From Hypoxylon rubiginosum (taxonomy: Eukaryota; Ascomycota; Sordariomycetes; Xylariales; Hypoxylaceae): 64,000 nucleotides of DNA. The position numbers and the translations under genes are program-made. Below, piece by piece: positions 23,184-33,370 of this stretch. The number at the start of each line of letters is the position of its first letter. Within the stretch, counting starts at the first letter, position 1. Location of the stretch: NCBI GenBank assembly GCA_902806565.1, contig CADCXA010000025.1, positions 2,542,001 to 2,606,000 of the forward strand, given 5' to 3'. A model generated the notes under the pieces. That model had not been told where the DNA came from and searched no databases. It worked only from the letters and a program-made list of their open reading frames with translations.

Positions 23184-25354
23184 ATGTGGAACGATGAGGA
23201 AGACAATAACCCCTACGGTACGAGTTACGACCGCCGTGACTCTATAACCTCTTCCTCTGCGAACCCTACCTCCCCAGGTTCTCATGACTGTAAGTCTTGT
23301 CTAGGTCTTCTTTCTTCGACGAAAAAATAATGTGGGAAAACATAGCGCTGGATGACTCTCCTGATGAGGCTGATCCCGACTGGGACTTTATAGACCACCC
23401 GGATCGTTTCGAAACCCCGAACACTCCCTCTTCCACCAGCGAAGATGCGCCTCCGCTCCCGACCTACGCCCACCAACCCACTGGGGTTGAGAGTGACGAG
23501 GAATATGGATCCCAGTCTCAAACTCAATCCGTACCGCGCCGGAAACCAGGTGGTTATGATAGCCGTATCGAGCAGATCCTCTACGAGAACCCCGAGCTCC
23601 CTATCTTGATCACGGATGCTGGAAAGAGCATGGAGAGTGGTGGTAAATATATAGTATATACGATTAGGACGGGGGTGAGTTTCTGCATGGCAATTTTAGA
23701 ATATCGGTCACTCACATGGCACTTAGGATCTTGAAGTCCGTCGTCGATATTCCGAGTTTGCGTCGCTCCGTGATGCGCTAACTAGGCTTCACCCTACTCT
23801 AATTATCCCCCCGATTCCTGAGAAGCATACGATGGCAGATTACGCCGCAAACCCGACCAACGCAAAGCAAGATCAGCAGATCATTGACTTGCGAAAACGC
23901 ATGTTAGCGGTCTTCCTAAACCGTTGCCGACGAATGGAACAGGTCCGGGACGATGGTGTCCTATGGAGATTTCTAGATCCCAACGTTAGCTGGGTATGTT
24001 TATGGTCGTACCGTAGAAGATCGATCTATTGGCTAACTTTAATACTAGAATGAGGTTATGCACTCGCATCCTATTTCGTCTATTCCCAAGTCCACCATGA
24101 AAGCGCCGCCGCTAGATGCCGCAAACCCCACGCCAGCACACTCGTATCTTCCTGTCCCGGCGGCTTCGGCCAAGCTAAAGACGCCCATTAACCCTCCGCC
24201 GGGTCCCGTATTCGACACTTCCAGTACGGTAGCTTCTCAGCTCCTTCGTCGATTTCCTCCCGAGACCCATGATTTGAACGAGCAGGAACTAGACCCCTAC
24301 TTTATCACCTTTGAGGCATCAATCAAGGAGTTAGAGCAAGCCCTGATGGGCCCTATGGAGAAGGTCAATCGGCGAACTCTCAACCATCTAAGTTCTCTAT
24401 CCACGGATCTTTCGGATCTGGGTGCCAAGTTCAATGCCTTCGCGCTGTCCGAGCCGTCACCTTCTCTCGCTGCAGCTATTGAGCGAGTGGGCCAAGCCGC
24501 AGACTCGTCATATATCGCAACAGAGGAATTGTCAAGTTCGCTTGGAGCTAGCTTTGCTGAACCCATGCGAGAAAGTGCTCAATTTGCTGGTGTGGTCCGC
24601 ACAGTACTGCGCTACAGGATTCTGAAGAGAGTTCAACAGGAGATGGCCAATGACGAGCTCATAAAGAAAAAAGCCCTCTTAGAGCAGCTGGAAAGCAGTG
24701 AAGCTGAGGCAAAGCGAATCGATCAATATCTGAGTAGCAGCCAGCAGATTGGAGGAAGTCATCAGGTTCACCCACCTCGAAGATCGTCCAGCATGAAGGA
24801 GACATCGACGCAGCACTATAGGGAGGGCAGCGGAGAGGATACAGCTTCTATCGACTCGGACTTCCCGCACAGTCATGGAGACGTATCGTCGGCGCCATCA
24901 GCACGAGTGGGAGCTCCAGAGCGTTCAGCCCCTAGTCCGAATCATAAGAAGGTTCCTAGCGGGAACTCCATCACCAACAAGATTTTTGGGCCGATACGTC
25001 ATGCGATTCAAGGTGTTGCTGATGTCGATCCGGAGAGGACCCGACGTGACGCTATAGGAAAGACACGGGAGAGCATTGAGCAGCTAGAGCAGGCTCAGGT
25101 AGCAGCGGCCCAAGATGTGAAGGATGCTAGTGCAAGCATTCTGCAAGATCTAAAGAGGTTCCAGCACGAGAAAGAGGATGATCTTAAGCGTTATATGGTA
25201 AGTCTACTTTCCAAATTGCGTCGTTATGTTCCGTATTCCAACTAACAATGGTTATAAGCTCGCCTATGCCAAGAGCCAAATTGAGTGGGCGAAGAAGAAC
25301 AAGGAGACTTGGGAAGAGGCAAAGGCCGAAATCGAGAAGATCGACGAAGCGTAG
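23184..25354 (+). CDS. snx41: SNX41/ATG20-type sorting nexin (PX-BAR)
   Basis: Exons 23184-23289, 23346-23674, 23727-23993, 24049-25197 and 25259-25354 give 648 residues, close to the length of fungal SNX41 proteins. These proteins bind PI3P on endosomes and serve retrieval from endosomes and selective autophagy. The chain opens MWNDEEDNNPYGTS, typical of fungal SNX41. The PX domain spans about 105-225, with RRRYSEF at about 149 (the PI3P-contacting Arg and Tyr) and the Pro-rich loop IIPPIPEKH. The C-terminal half is helical with a disordered Ser/Pro insert at about 460-530, consistent with a BAR-like region. The first intron (56 bp, acceptor ACATAG) is the least certain junction. The gene converges on the V-ATPase c-like gene, with 362 bp between the stop codons. 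Confidence 0.9.
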
Positions 25355-25716
25355 GACGTCCGTGAACAGGAGCAAGGCTTAGAGGACGGCTATTTTGTTG
25401 TTTAATATCTCGATGGTTTGTCTTATTCGGAATGGATAGTCAACAAGACGAACCGGTCCGAAAGATCGTGAGCCAGAGTAGGCTTGCTAGTCTCTACGGA
25501 GTCAGGAGTCAGATGACTCGATGACTCCTGTTTATAATGCGAGTTACATAATGCATAGATTATGTATTCATTGACAGGAATTACGCAACCAATGTTGGAT
25601 TATAGACGATGAATATCCTAAACTTCCGGTCCAGCCATCGTTCGTAATGGCTAGTCTACAAACTAACACACCCCGTTTCCTTGAAGAATAGTTCCCCTAG
25701 GTAAGCTTGCTAATAA
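25355..25716. other. 362 bp convergent intergenic region
   Basis: This is the 3' flank of both the sorting nexin and the V-ATPase c-like gene. A short direct repeat of GACTC-containing words occurs at about 25500-25530 (GGAGTCAGGAGTCAGATGACTCGATGACTCC, partly palindromic). It could act as a bidirectional terminator; that is inference. Confidence 0.45.
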
Positions 25717-26732
25717 CTACATACATACAGTCAGATTTTCCTTCGACTTGGTCAGCATCAAGATTCCGACAATAACACCGTAGAGTCCCAGAACCTCGGC
25801 AAAGATCAAGATCAGGACCATGCCGATATAAAGGCGCGGCTGCTGGCTGCTAGCCCTCACTGAAATATCAATACCGTTAGTCTCTCCCCGTTAGATGCAT
25901 GGGAAAAGAAAGAAAGGGAGGGAAAGGGGGGGATCGAGGGGAAAAGGGGAGAAATTTATACCTCCCGCATCCCCTACTATACCGATGGCGAAGCCGGCCG
26001 CGAGACCGCACAGCCCGACTGAGATTCCGGCGCCAAGCTGCAGAAAGCCTTGGTGCAGCGGCATTTTCTCGACCAGGTCGCCCGAGATGATGACGCTGGC
26101 TACGAGGCCGTAGATGGACAGGATCTGGGCCATGATCACGCAGAGCCTGCGGACGCGAAGTGCCGGAAAGGGGCGTACGTCAGCTTTTTTTTTTTACCAT
26201 TATCCCCCCTTTAGAAGGGAAGGGAAAGTAAAGGAAGGGGATGGGAGAATACTGGTAAGGGAAGGAGGGAAAGAGGTTTGCGTACGTGTTCTGCATAAGC
26301 CGCTCCGGGCGGAGGATGCCGGACGAGAAGATGGCACCAGACGACTTGGCTGTCCCGTAGGATGCGCCGAGCACGGTGAGGACGATGGAGGCCGCGCAGC
26401 CCATCGCGCCGAAGAAGGACTACAAGGGCGACAAGCAAAGACGCGAGAGTTAGTTTGGTTTAGTTGGTTTTGCCACTGCTGCAGCCAAGCCAAGCAACTT
26501 GACCGACTGTCTCTCTATCTCCTCGTTGGGGAAAACATGTTTAGAGCAAAACGTACAGCGTACACAGGGCTATACGCGTATGGTTACTCAAATCAGCATT
26601 TGACTTCTGGGATAGGTAGGGTAGCTATGTTCAGCTCTATGCGTGGGACAAGTTGACGCACCAGCGCGCCTCGTTGATGATGACATCGGCGAATGCGGCG
26701 TTCATCTCGGACAATATCGCTTGTTGGGACAT
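25717..26732 (-). CDS. V-ATPase V0 proteolipid subunit c-like protein
   Basis: Exons 26286-26419, 25962-26146 and 25717-25859 join in frame to encode 153 residues, and a probable first exon (about 26661-26732, [17 protein letters not shown]...) adds 24. The proteolipid ring carries protons through the V0 sector of vacuolar and Golgi membranes. Four membrane helices are visible: [20 protein letters not shown], then the [16 protein letters not shown] segment, the [20 protein letters not shown] segment, and a last helix [13 protein letters not shown] that carries the essential Glu. [14 protein letters not shown] matches the subunit c loop. The [18 protein letters not shown] segment differs from the usual GVGIAAMGVLRP form, so this may be a paralogue of the canonical subunit. 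The exon 1/2 junction does not splice in frame with GT-AG ends (see findings). Confidence 0.85.
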
Positions 26733-28670
26733 GAAAAAGATTGCAGGTGTAACACTTGTAAGACTAGGTTTTTATGTTGACACTCTCGGCGCTACATACA
26801 AGAAGTTGGTTGATAGTACGGTTGGTTCTACTCGAGTTTTTCTTAAAAGCTACTTAAAGGAACATACGAATAGCTATCATGAGAGTATGACAGAAGTGAG
26901 AATTAGGCAGATGCGTTCCTACAACAAACAGCATTGGGCTCTTCGACCGTAAAAAGCCTGCTCGCTCCTCCAGCTTTTCCCGCATGGGCTTACACAGAGG
27001 CCCTATTTGCTAACGTCCTGGTGACACGGCGAGAGATCTGCTGCTGAAGGATCAGTGGCTTGCAGGCAGAAGGATAACGGTGCTGACTGATTGGTCGATT
27101 ACATGCACGTATGTGTGTATGTGTGTGGTTGAGATAGGGGGGAGCTTCGACTATAGTCCAATTGAATTAATTGGTGTGGCAGGTACCTACAGGTAAAAAG
27201 CTGACCGGAATCGCTTCATTGTTAAACCGAGTATCAGTCAGTATTGCCCGCTTACATACCTAGGTACCACATGTTATTCAGTTTTGACTTCTGTCACGCG
27301 TGTGCCATCCATTGCAGCCCGGATAAGCTTCATTGACGCAAGACAGGCACTCCGGACTATGTGGTACAAGTTAAACGTAGCTCCCGTCGTGTCCGCTAGC
27401 TTACATAAACGTTACCTAGGTGGGTAGAGGTCAGACAATTTTACCTTTGTATTTACTTAATCATCTTTTAGGGATCTCCTCATATTATTTCGAGCCCTTA
27501 CCATAGTACTACTATGCAGCTTGCGCGTTCTCTTAGCAGAGCCTCACTTATGTGACTAATGACGAGCTATATTTCGTTTCAACTTCCTCTAACATGGGGT
27601 TCTCTCCGTTCTCAGCCTAGCTCGGGCAAATCGCCCCCAAATGTTCTGTACCGCCAACGAAAAAGCCCAGGCACTACGAGCTATTTTCAGCCTGTTGACC
27701 CATTGAAGATTGGACGGATCTGGACAACCCGGGCTCAGATGTGTTTCTTTGAAACCCTTCAAATCGGACCCTAGTTGGGACTTGATACAGCCAACCGTAT
27801 CAGGATCTTGCGCTCTTATCCATCAGTCCCAAAGAGGCGCTCGGCTCTGTTTACATGGAATTATGCTGGCCATACTGACCAGTGACTAGCTGGCTTTGCT
27901 TACGTCTCCAAGAGTCCAAGCAGTTCTTTGGTTCGCAAAGTGTGAACGACCATTCTCGGAATCAACAGCCCCTGACCCTCATTGAAGTAACAGTCGAGAC
28001 GACGTTGCTGGACGCGCGTCAACTTGTGCCAAGCCCGCACCCCATTGCGCCGCTTCCCCACTACGCCCTCTCCCCTTGTCTTTCTCTGCTGCTTCAGGTG
28101 CCCAAGCAAGCCAAGTTAGGATCGTCTAAGACCCGGTAATCCTAGCTGATATCGCAAAGACGATTGCGCATGGCATCTGAAGACCCTGAAGTTACCTTGA
28201 CACCTTGACCGCTTGGCGACGCCCGCGTGGCTCAGGTATCTTTTTTCACTTATCACTCGTCACGCATCGGCCGACCAATTTCCCCCGTCTTCCTATTCGC
28301 ATCATGAGCAACTGGCCTTGCTCTTTTCTTTTTTTCTCGCTTTCTTTGTAATACTATTCTTTTCGCCACACCCTTGGTGCATTATTCCCAATTTTTAGAC
28401 TCGTTTTAACTCCCGCTGGATCCCTTTCTTAGCTCCGGCTGGCCACGCACGACTGACGAATCTGTTCCACTGGGCTGGATACTCCCACAGCCACCTTCAC
28501 TGAGACGGTGTTGCCATAAAGACTAGGGGTAACCCATTGCTAGACATTCGCTTCCATGTTGGGCTTATAGCATCTCGTGCTGCTATCATCTGCTTTGGAC
28601 AGGTGGAAAAACAAAAAGGATCATCCGGTTATAGATAACGACGACGCTGCTACGGCACTCACTTCCCAAT
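26733..28670. other. 1.94 kb divergent spacer
   Basis: This is the upstream region of both the V-ATPase c-like gene and the aspartic protease. It includes the exact palindrome TACCTAGGTACC at 27257-27268 and AGGTACCTAC at 27181, a GT-rich run at about 27108-27127 and a T/CT-rich tract at about 28315-28400 ahead of the protease. No gene is supported. Confidence 0.55.
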
Positions 28671-30161
28671 ATGAAATCGACGACGGTACTTGCCCTTGTA
28701 GCAAGTATATTAGCCGTGCCGGCAGATGCACGTAATTTACCAGCCAGTGTCGGCCAACCAAAAGTTGTAAGCTTGTCTACGCAACGTAAGTCTATATCAA
28801 ATCCAGTAAGACGGGATCGTATACGGCGAAGGGATACATCTAGGGCAAATCTGGACAATGAGGTAGGCTTCAAACCTCTCCGATGCTTCGTGGCTAGATC
28901 TGCCTTACTGACCTATCAATAGGAAACTCTCTACTTTGTGAATGCCACACTAGGAACGCCGGCGCAGTCCGTACGATTGCACCTGGACACCGGCAGCAGC
29001 GATCTCTGGGTTAACACAGGCGCTTCAACACTCTGCTCTCAGACGTCTAGACCCTGTTCTTTCGCTGGGACATATACGGCTAACTCCTCTTCCACTTACG
29101 GATATGTTGGGAGTTGGTTCAATATATCTTACGTCGATGGCTCCGGGGCTAGTGGAGACTATGTCACCGACACAATCAAAATCGGCAACACTACATTAGA
29201 TGGATTCCAGTTTGGTATCGGCTACCAGAGCTCCTCGGAGCAAGGTATACTTGGAATAGGATATGCCACCAACGAGGTACAGGTTGGGAGAGCAGGGTTG
29301 GATGCATATGAAAATTTGCCAATGAAGATGGTATCGTCCGGGCAGACATCAAGAAACGCATACAGCTTGTGGCTGAACGACCTAGACGCAAACACGGGCA
29401 GCATCCTGTTTGGAGGAGTCGACACTGCGCAATACGTGGGAAGCCTTCAGACACTACCGATACAGTCTAACAACGGCGTCTTCGCCGAGTTCTTGATCAC
29501 GTTGACCTCCCTGGTCCTCGGGAACTCGACCATCGCCGATGAGCAGGCTCTTGCGGTTCTTCTTGACTCAGGTTCTTCGCTCACTTACTTGCCTGACAGT
29601 ATGGTCGAGGGCATATACGATGAAGTCGACGCGCAATACGACTCCAGCGAAGGGGCAGCATACGTACCGTGTTCCCTTGCCGATCAGACGGCGACCTTGG
29701 ACTTTGAGTTTTCGGGGGTCAAGATCTCGGTGGAGATGAACGAGCTAGTGTTAGACCTGGTAACAGCAAGCGGCAGGCGTCCGACTTTCTCGAATGGCGT
29801 GACAGCCTGCCTATTCGGCATCTCCCCAGCAGGTTCGGGGACCAATGTGCTGGGTGATACATTCCTCCGATCCGCTTATGTCGTATTCGACCTCGACAAC
29901 AACGAGATTTCGCTCGCGCAGACAAACTTCAACACCACAGACACGAGTGTCCAAGAGATCCCTAGTGGTACGGGAATTCCAGATGCCACCGCTGTCACCA
30001 ACGCAGTCTCGGCAACCGAGGGTGTCGTGACAGGCAGCGGTAACGGCAATGCCGGCTTGGGTGACAGCTCGACCAACAGCGCTGCCACCCCAGACATAGC
30101 CGTCTCGGCGTTGTCCGTATTTTTGGCATCTGCAATCGCCGCGTTGATCACGATTGTATGA
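28671..30161 (+). CDS. Pepsin-like aspartic protease, secreted and probably GPI-anchored (yapsin-type)
   Basis: Exons 28671-28862 and 28923-30161 (60 bp intron) give 476 residues. The N-terminus MKSTTVLALVASILAVPADA is a signal peptide. A short propeptide with dibasic runs (RRDRIRRR) follows. Both catalytic motifs are intact: LDTGSSDLW at about 86-94 and LLDSGSSLTYL at about 277. The region after about 390 is Ser/Thr/Gly-rich and ends in a hydrophobic segment (VSALSVFLASAIAALITIV), the usual layout of a GPI attachment signal. Several NxS/T sites are present. Yapsin-type enzymes process proteins at the plasma membrane and cell wall, often after basic residues. That specificity is inferred from family and anchor, not from residues seen here. 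Confidence 0.92.
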
Positions 30162-30802
30162 ATCTAGTGAAAGACCATCTATACTATATTGCATTGGATT
30201 TATTGGTTGCTATATATACTTTCGAAGCATTGCAAGGCGTTTGGGGGTTGGGCTATCTATTCAGCAGCATATCAGTCACTGCGAATTCGGCAAGCCCTAG
30301 GAATTTGATTTTTACAGTATTACGTGCCGGTATAGATGACCGAGCGATTTGGAGAGACTACATAGTTGTATGATATCCGCGACGGGCTTCGGCCAGAGGC
30401 ATCACGTGTAAGAACGATCTCAGCATACCATATTGATGGTGGAACTTGGCAGCAAATGCTAGCTATCTAGGTGTTATGCGATTTAAAATGAATCATATTT
30501 ATTATGTCAAATTTTATCATATTGCCTACTGCTCAAGAAAAGGGGCCGTACCGTTTTGTGTCAAGCAGATGTACTGTATATATCCTGGTGCCGACAAACG
30601 AGGCGCATACGTCACTACGGGAACCAGCGGGACCAGACAGGAAAGCGTTTGTTCGTTTTCCCAACCTCCTAAGGTCTATTCCACTTCGCTCCCAATATCA
30701 CCTCGACGTCAGAATCTCATAATTACCATAACCATGATACAAGAACCGCAAGTACCCGATCGATTGTGAGAGTCAAGCAAGAAGTAGCGATTGTTCAAAA
30801 TC
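30162..30802. other. 641 bp spacer between protease and alkyltransferase-like gene
   Basis: Both neighbours are on the plus strand. The sequence is AT-rich over 30170-30520 (3' flank) and becomes mixed before 30803. No motif that I would name. Confidence 0.5.
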
Positions 30803-31588
30803 ATGGAGGGACTTTTCGAAATCATGGACATAGACATGCGACGCGTCGCCGCAAGGGCAGTCGGGCGTACGCCTAAGGAGCACGAAGATCTAGAGCGGGC
30901 ACTAGCCGCGCGGCGAGCACGCGCAGCACGTTTCCGTTTTCAGCAGCGCCAACAGCACCGACGACTCCGGCTTAACAAGGAGCGAACGTCGTGGGAGCTG
31001 GAGTTCTACAACGAGGACAGCGAGTTCAACGGGACGATAGGCTGCAACGCCGACGAGGCCGAGGCGGACCGGCTCGAGGCCGCGGAGCGGGACCCGCGGA
31101 TGGTCGAGACGCGCCGGCTCCTCCGCGAGCACCGGGGGCTGTCGACTAACGACATGACGGTTCTGCTCCTGGTCACCCAGATCCCGCGCGGCCGCTGGAC
31201 CGACTTCCGCACGCTGCAGGAGCACATCCACCGCACCAAGACGCGGCCCGAGCTCAGCTGTCTCGGGTCGGGCGCCAGCGGCCGCGGCGGCGGCCGCATC
31301 GCCAACTGCCTGGCCCGGAACCCGTTCGGCAACGACCGGGTGCCGTGCCACAGGGTCGTCGAGACGCGGTACCCAGACGGCGTCGTGCGGCTCGGCGCCC
31401 ACGCCTGCGAGGGAGACTTCGACTTGCTGACCGCCGAGGGCGCGCGGTTCGACGTCGACGACTGGGACGAGCCGCTCAGCATGCCGTTTCGCGACTTCAG
31501 GGGGTGTCCGAGGGTCGCGCTGTACCCTACTTTCGACTGGAAGGCCTGTATCCCTTCTGTGGGCGGTTGGTCGTCGCGGGTGGATTAG
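30803..31588 (+). CDS. Protein with O6-alkylguanine-DNA alkyltransferase-like domain
   Basis: A single exon of 261 residues from the ATG at 30803 (MEGLFEIMDIDM); later in-frame ATGs are possible. MGMT/Ogt proteins remove O6-alkyl groups from guanine by transfer to a cysteine, and ATL relatives lack that cysteine. After a basic, Gln/Arg-rich, probably coiled N-terminus (about 20-65), residues about 120-225 follow the C-terminal MGMT domain. IPRGRWTDFRTLQEHIHR resembles the IPxGxxxTYGxIA segment, RIANCLARNPFGN the recognition-helix region with its Arg and NP, and VPCHRVV the active site with Cys182. The strand GVVRLG and a DLLTAEGARFD segment complete the match. Glycine-rich GSGASGRGGGR is an insertion. 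Codons from about 30975 to 31500 end almost only in G or C. Catalytic activity is not certain. Confidence 0.75.
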   Translation: MEGLFEIMDIDMRRVAARAVGRTPKEHEDLERALAARRARAARFRFQQRQQHRRLRLNKERTSWELEFYNEDSEFNGTIGCNADEAEADRLEAAERDPRMVETRRLLREHRGLSTNDMTVLLLVTQIPRGRWTDFRTLQEHIHRTKTRPELSCLGSGASGRGGGRIANCLARNPFGNDRVPCHRVVETRYPDGVVRLGAHACEGDFDLLTAEGARFDVDDWDEPLSMPFRDFRGCPRVALYPTFDWKACIPSVGGWSSRVD

Positions 31589-32224
31589 GTAGGACGTTTT
31601 CAACAGTCAGTCGGTCAGTCAGTTAGTCAGTTAGTGTAGGTTGGCTGGATGGAATATTGTCTGATTTTGCGCGACGCGAGCTGGGCGGGTTATGTTATAC
31701 GTGTGTATGTGTGTGCTTGGTCATAGCTGGACTCTTTTCTACGAATTTCCTCATGGATTGGGGGATATCTGCACTACGGAGATGTGTGTGGATAATGTGT
31801 ATGTTATCAAAACCGCTAATTTAAACTAATTGTAAATGCTACAGCCAGATTCGTAGAGAAGGATGAGAGGAACACGTTTGTGTACGAGGTACCTCCTAAG
31901 CGATATGGTAGTAGAAAAGGGGGGGAGGGGGGGTTATCAAAATCTGCTAGCCTGGCCGACGAGATACAATTGGAATGTTAGATCACGTTGACCACTGTTA
32001 GAAAACTTCCGTGATATTCTTTCAGCATAAAATGATATCTAGTAGTAAGTAAGAGAAGAAATACGTTGATTAAAGCAAGGGCAAAGTCAAGCTACACACA
32101 TTGGGAAAACTTCACGATGCGGACGGACTAGACAGCGTATAGTAAGAGGCGTGAAGCGCAAAAGAGCCAAAGCAGACTCGTTCAACATAACAGACTAACC
32201 AAAAAAAAGGAATGGGAAAAAGAG
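31589..32224. other. Spacer between the alkyltransferase-like gene and the tRNA-like element
   Basis: AT-rich sequence with a G-run at about 31919-31934 and a polyA run at about 32202. No gene is visible. Confidence 0.5.
31603..31635 (+). repeat. Short GTCA/GTTA tandem repeat
   Basis: Imperfect 4-base units (CAGTCAGTCGGTCAGTCAG then TTAGTCAGTTAG) lie just downstream of the alkyltransferase-like stop codon. This is probably slippage-derived sequence in the 3' untranslated region. Confidence 0.7.
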
Positions 32225-32326
32225 TGGCCACCTAGGGAATCGAACCCTAGGGTCTAGGAATACTTGTAACCATACTTTGTAAGGATAGCGTAAGTATAGT
32301 ATCCGCTAGACCGAACCAACTTGGCC
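32225..32326 (-). tRNA. tRNA-like element, incomplete cloverleaf
   Basis: On the minus strand a perfect T-arm (TAGGG-TTCGATT-CCCTA) contains a B-box match (GGTTCGATTCC). It is followed by a 3' acceptor-like strand GGTGGCC plus A, and then a TTTT run at 32218-32221 that could terminate RNA polymerase III. The 5' end GGCCAAG pairs with the 3' strand over only five bases, with two mismatches. A-box-like words (CGGTCTAGCGG and GGCCAAGTTGG) are present, and GGTCTAG pairs with CTAGACC around a long central loop that could hold an intron. I could not fold a standard D-arm and anticodon arm, so no anticodon is assigned. It may be an intron-bearing tRNA misread by me, or a decayed copy. Confidence 0.3.
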
Positions 32327-32806
32327 CTTGGTCGCTATAACGACTCTTTGGAATGGTTCTAGGATTAACATACCTGCTTATATGTCTTTGCAAGTCGCCC
32401 AGAGCCGAAAAGCCCAGGCGGCAGCTTACACAATCGATACGCCGTATGCGATAGACTTCCGTACGCCGAACAGGCTAGACCGGCATACTCTGCTCGTGGA
32501 GACTGCTTGGAAAGTTTTATTGTATTCTGATAGTCTTGAATTGCTATCAGAACCTAGCCTATACGAAAGGGGGTGACGAGGGAACCACCTCTACCCTCCT
32601 ATTCCTCTACCACCCCTTTTAACTTATACGCACGCATACCACTCCCCTTTAGAACGAAGAGGGTTGCCTTGCCTTGCCCTGCCACCTCAACACCAGCCAG
32701 ACCTCCTCCCTATTCGTCCTTCTCCCCCCACACGATCTTTCTTCCTCATCCGCCCACCCGCCCGTCTCAGGCAGGTTAGTTTAATTTACTTTTACCTTAG
32801 GTCGGC
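32327..32806. other. 480 bp spacer
   Basis: This is the 3' flank of the Cys-rich hypothetical gene. The part 32590-32770 is strongly pyrimidine-rich (CCTC/CCTT runs) and would fit a plus-strand promoter or minus-strand purine-rich 3' region. No gene is supported. Confidence 0.5.
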
Positions 32807-33370
32807 TCAGCACTGCCGCGAAGCCGGCACCTTGGGATCCTTGCCGCGCGCCCGGAGGTAGCGGTCGCAGTCGCGCCCCCGTCCCTCGTCGCCGTGCGCG
32901 TGCATGTACGCGTCGACCCAGCACAGCGGGCACGCCACGTACGCCGCGTTGCCGAAGGCCAGCCACGGCCGGCCCTCGCGGCGCCCGTCGTTCTCGTGGC
33001 ACGGGCACGGGCACGGGACCGTCGGGTACATCTCGAGGACCTCTTCTTCTTCCTCGTCTGGCTCCGGTTCCTGTTCCGGGTCTGGCTGTGGTTGTGGTTG
33101 TGGTTGTGGTTCTGCCGGGTTGAGGAAGTTGGAGATGGAGCTGGGGCTGGAGTTGGGGATTGGGGATGGGGATGGGTTTCCTGCGTCTGCGGCCGGGTTC
33201 GTCTCGACGTCTGTAGCGGTTGTTGCTATTGCCGTCGTAGTAGAACTAGCGGGACCGGTGGCTAGGTTCTGCTCATCGTCTATGCTGCTGTTGCCGCTAC
33301 CGCCGCCACCATTAACAGTAGGTTTCTCGAAGGACGGAGACCCGTTCGTGGTGACTGTGTGGTCGGACAT
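32807..33370 (-). CDS. Hypothetical acidic protein with Cys/His-rich C-terminus
   Basis: A single exon of 187 residues from MSDHTVTTNG. The N-terminal two thirds are disordered: Ser/Thr/Asn-rich, a (PQ)n run at about 88-95, then a strongly acidic EPEPDEEEEEV stretch. The last about 70 residues carry CPCPCH, then AYVACPLCWVDAY, later DCDRY and a final RQC, a spacing of cysteines and histidine that could bind zinc. Codons in this C-terminal part (32820-33030) nearly all end in G/C, whereas the N-terminal part does not. I do not recognise the family. A downstream exon cannot be excluded because the frame simply stops after RQC. Confidence 0.55.
   Translation of the reverse strand: MSDHTVTTNGSPSFEKPTVNGGGGSGNSSIDDEQNLATGPASSTTTAIATTATDVETNPAADAGNPSPSPIPNSSPSSISNFLNPAEPQPQPQPQPDPEQEPEPDEEEEEVLEMYPTVPCPCPCHENDGRREGRPWLAFGNAAYVACPLCWVDAYMHAHGDEGRGRDCDRYLRARGKDPKVPASRQC

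Noticed and set aside
30902..31603. 233-codon minus-strand frame opposite the alkyltransferase-like gene
   Set aside because: Same GC3 effect; Arg/Ala/Pro-rich shadow with no motif.
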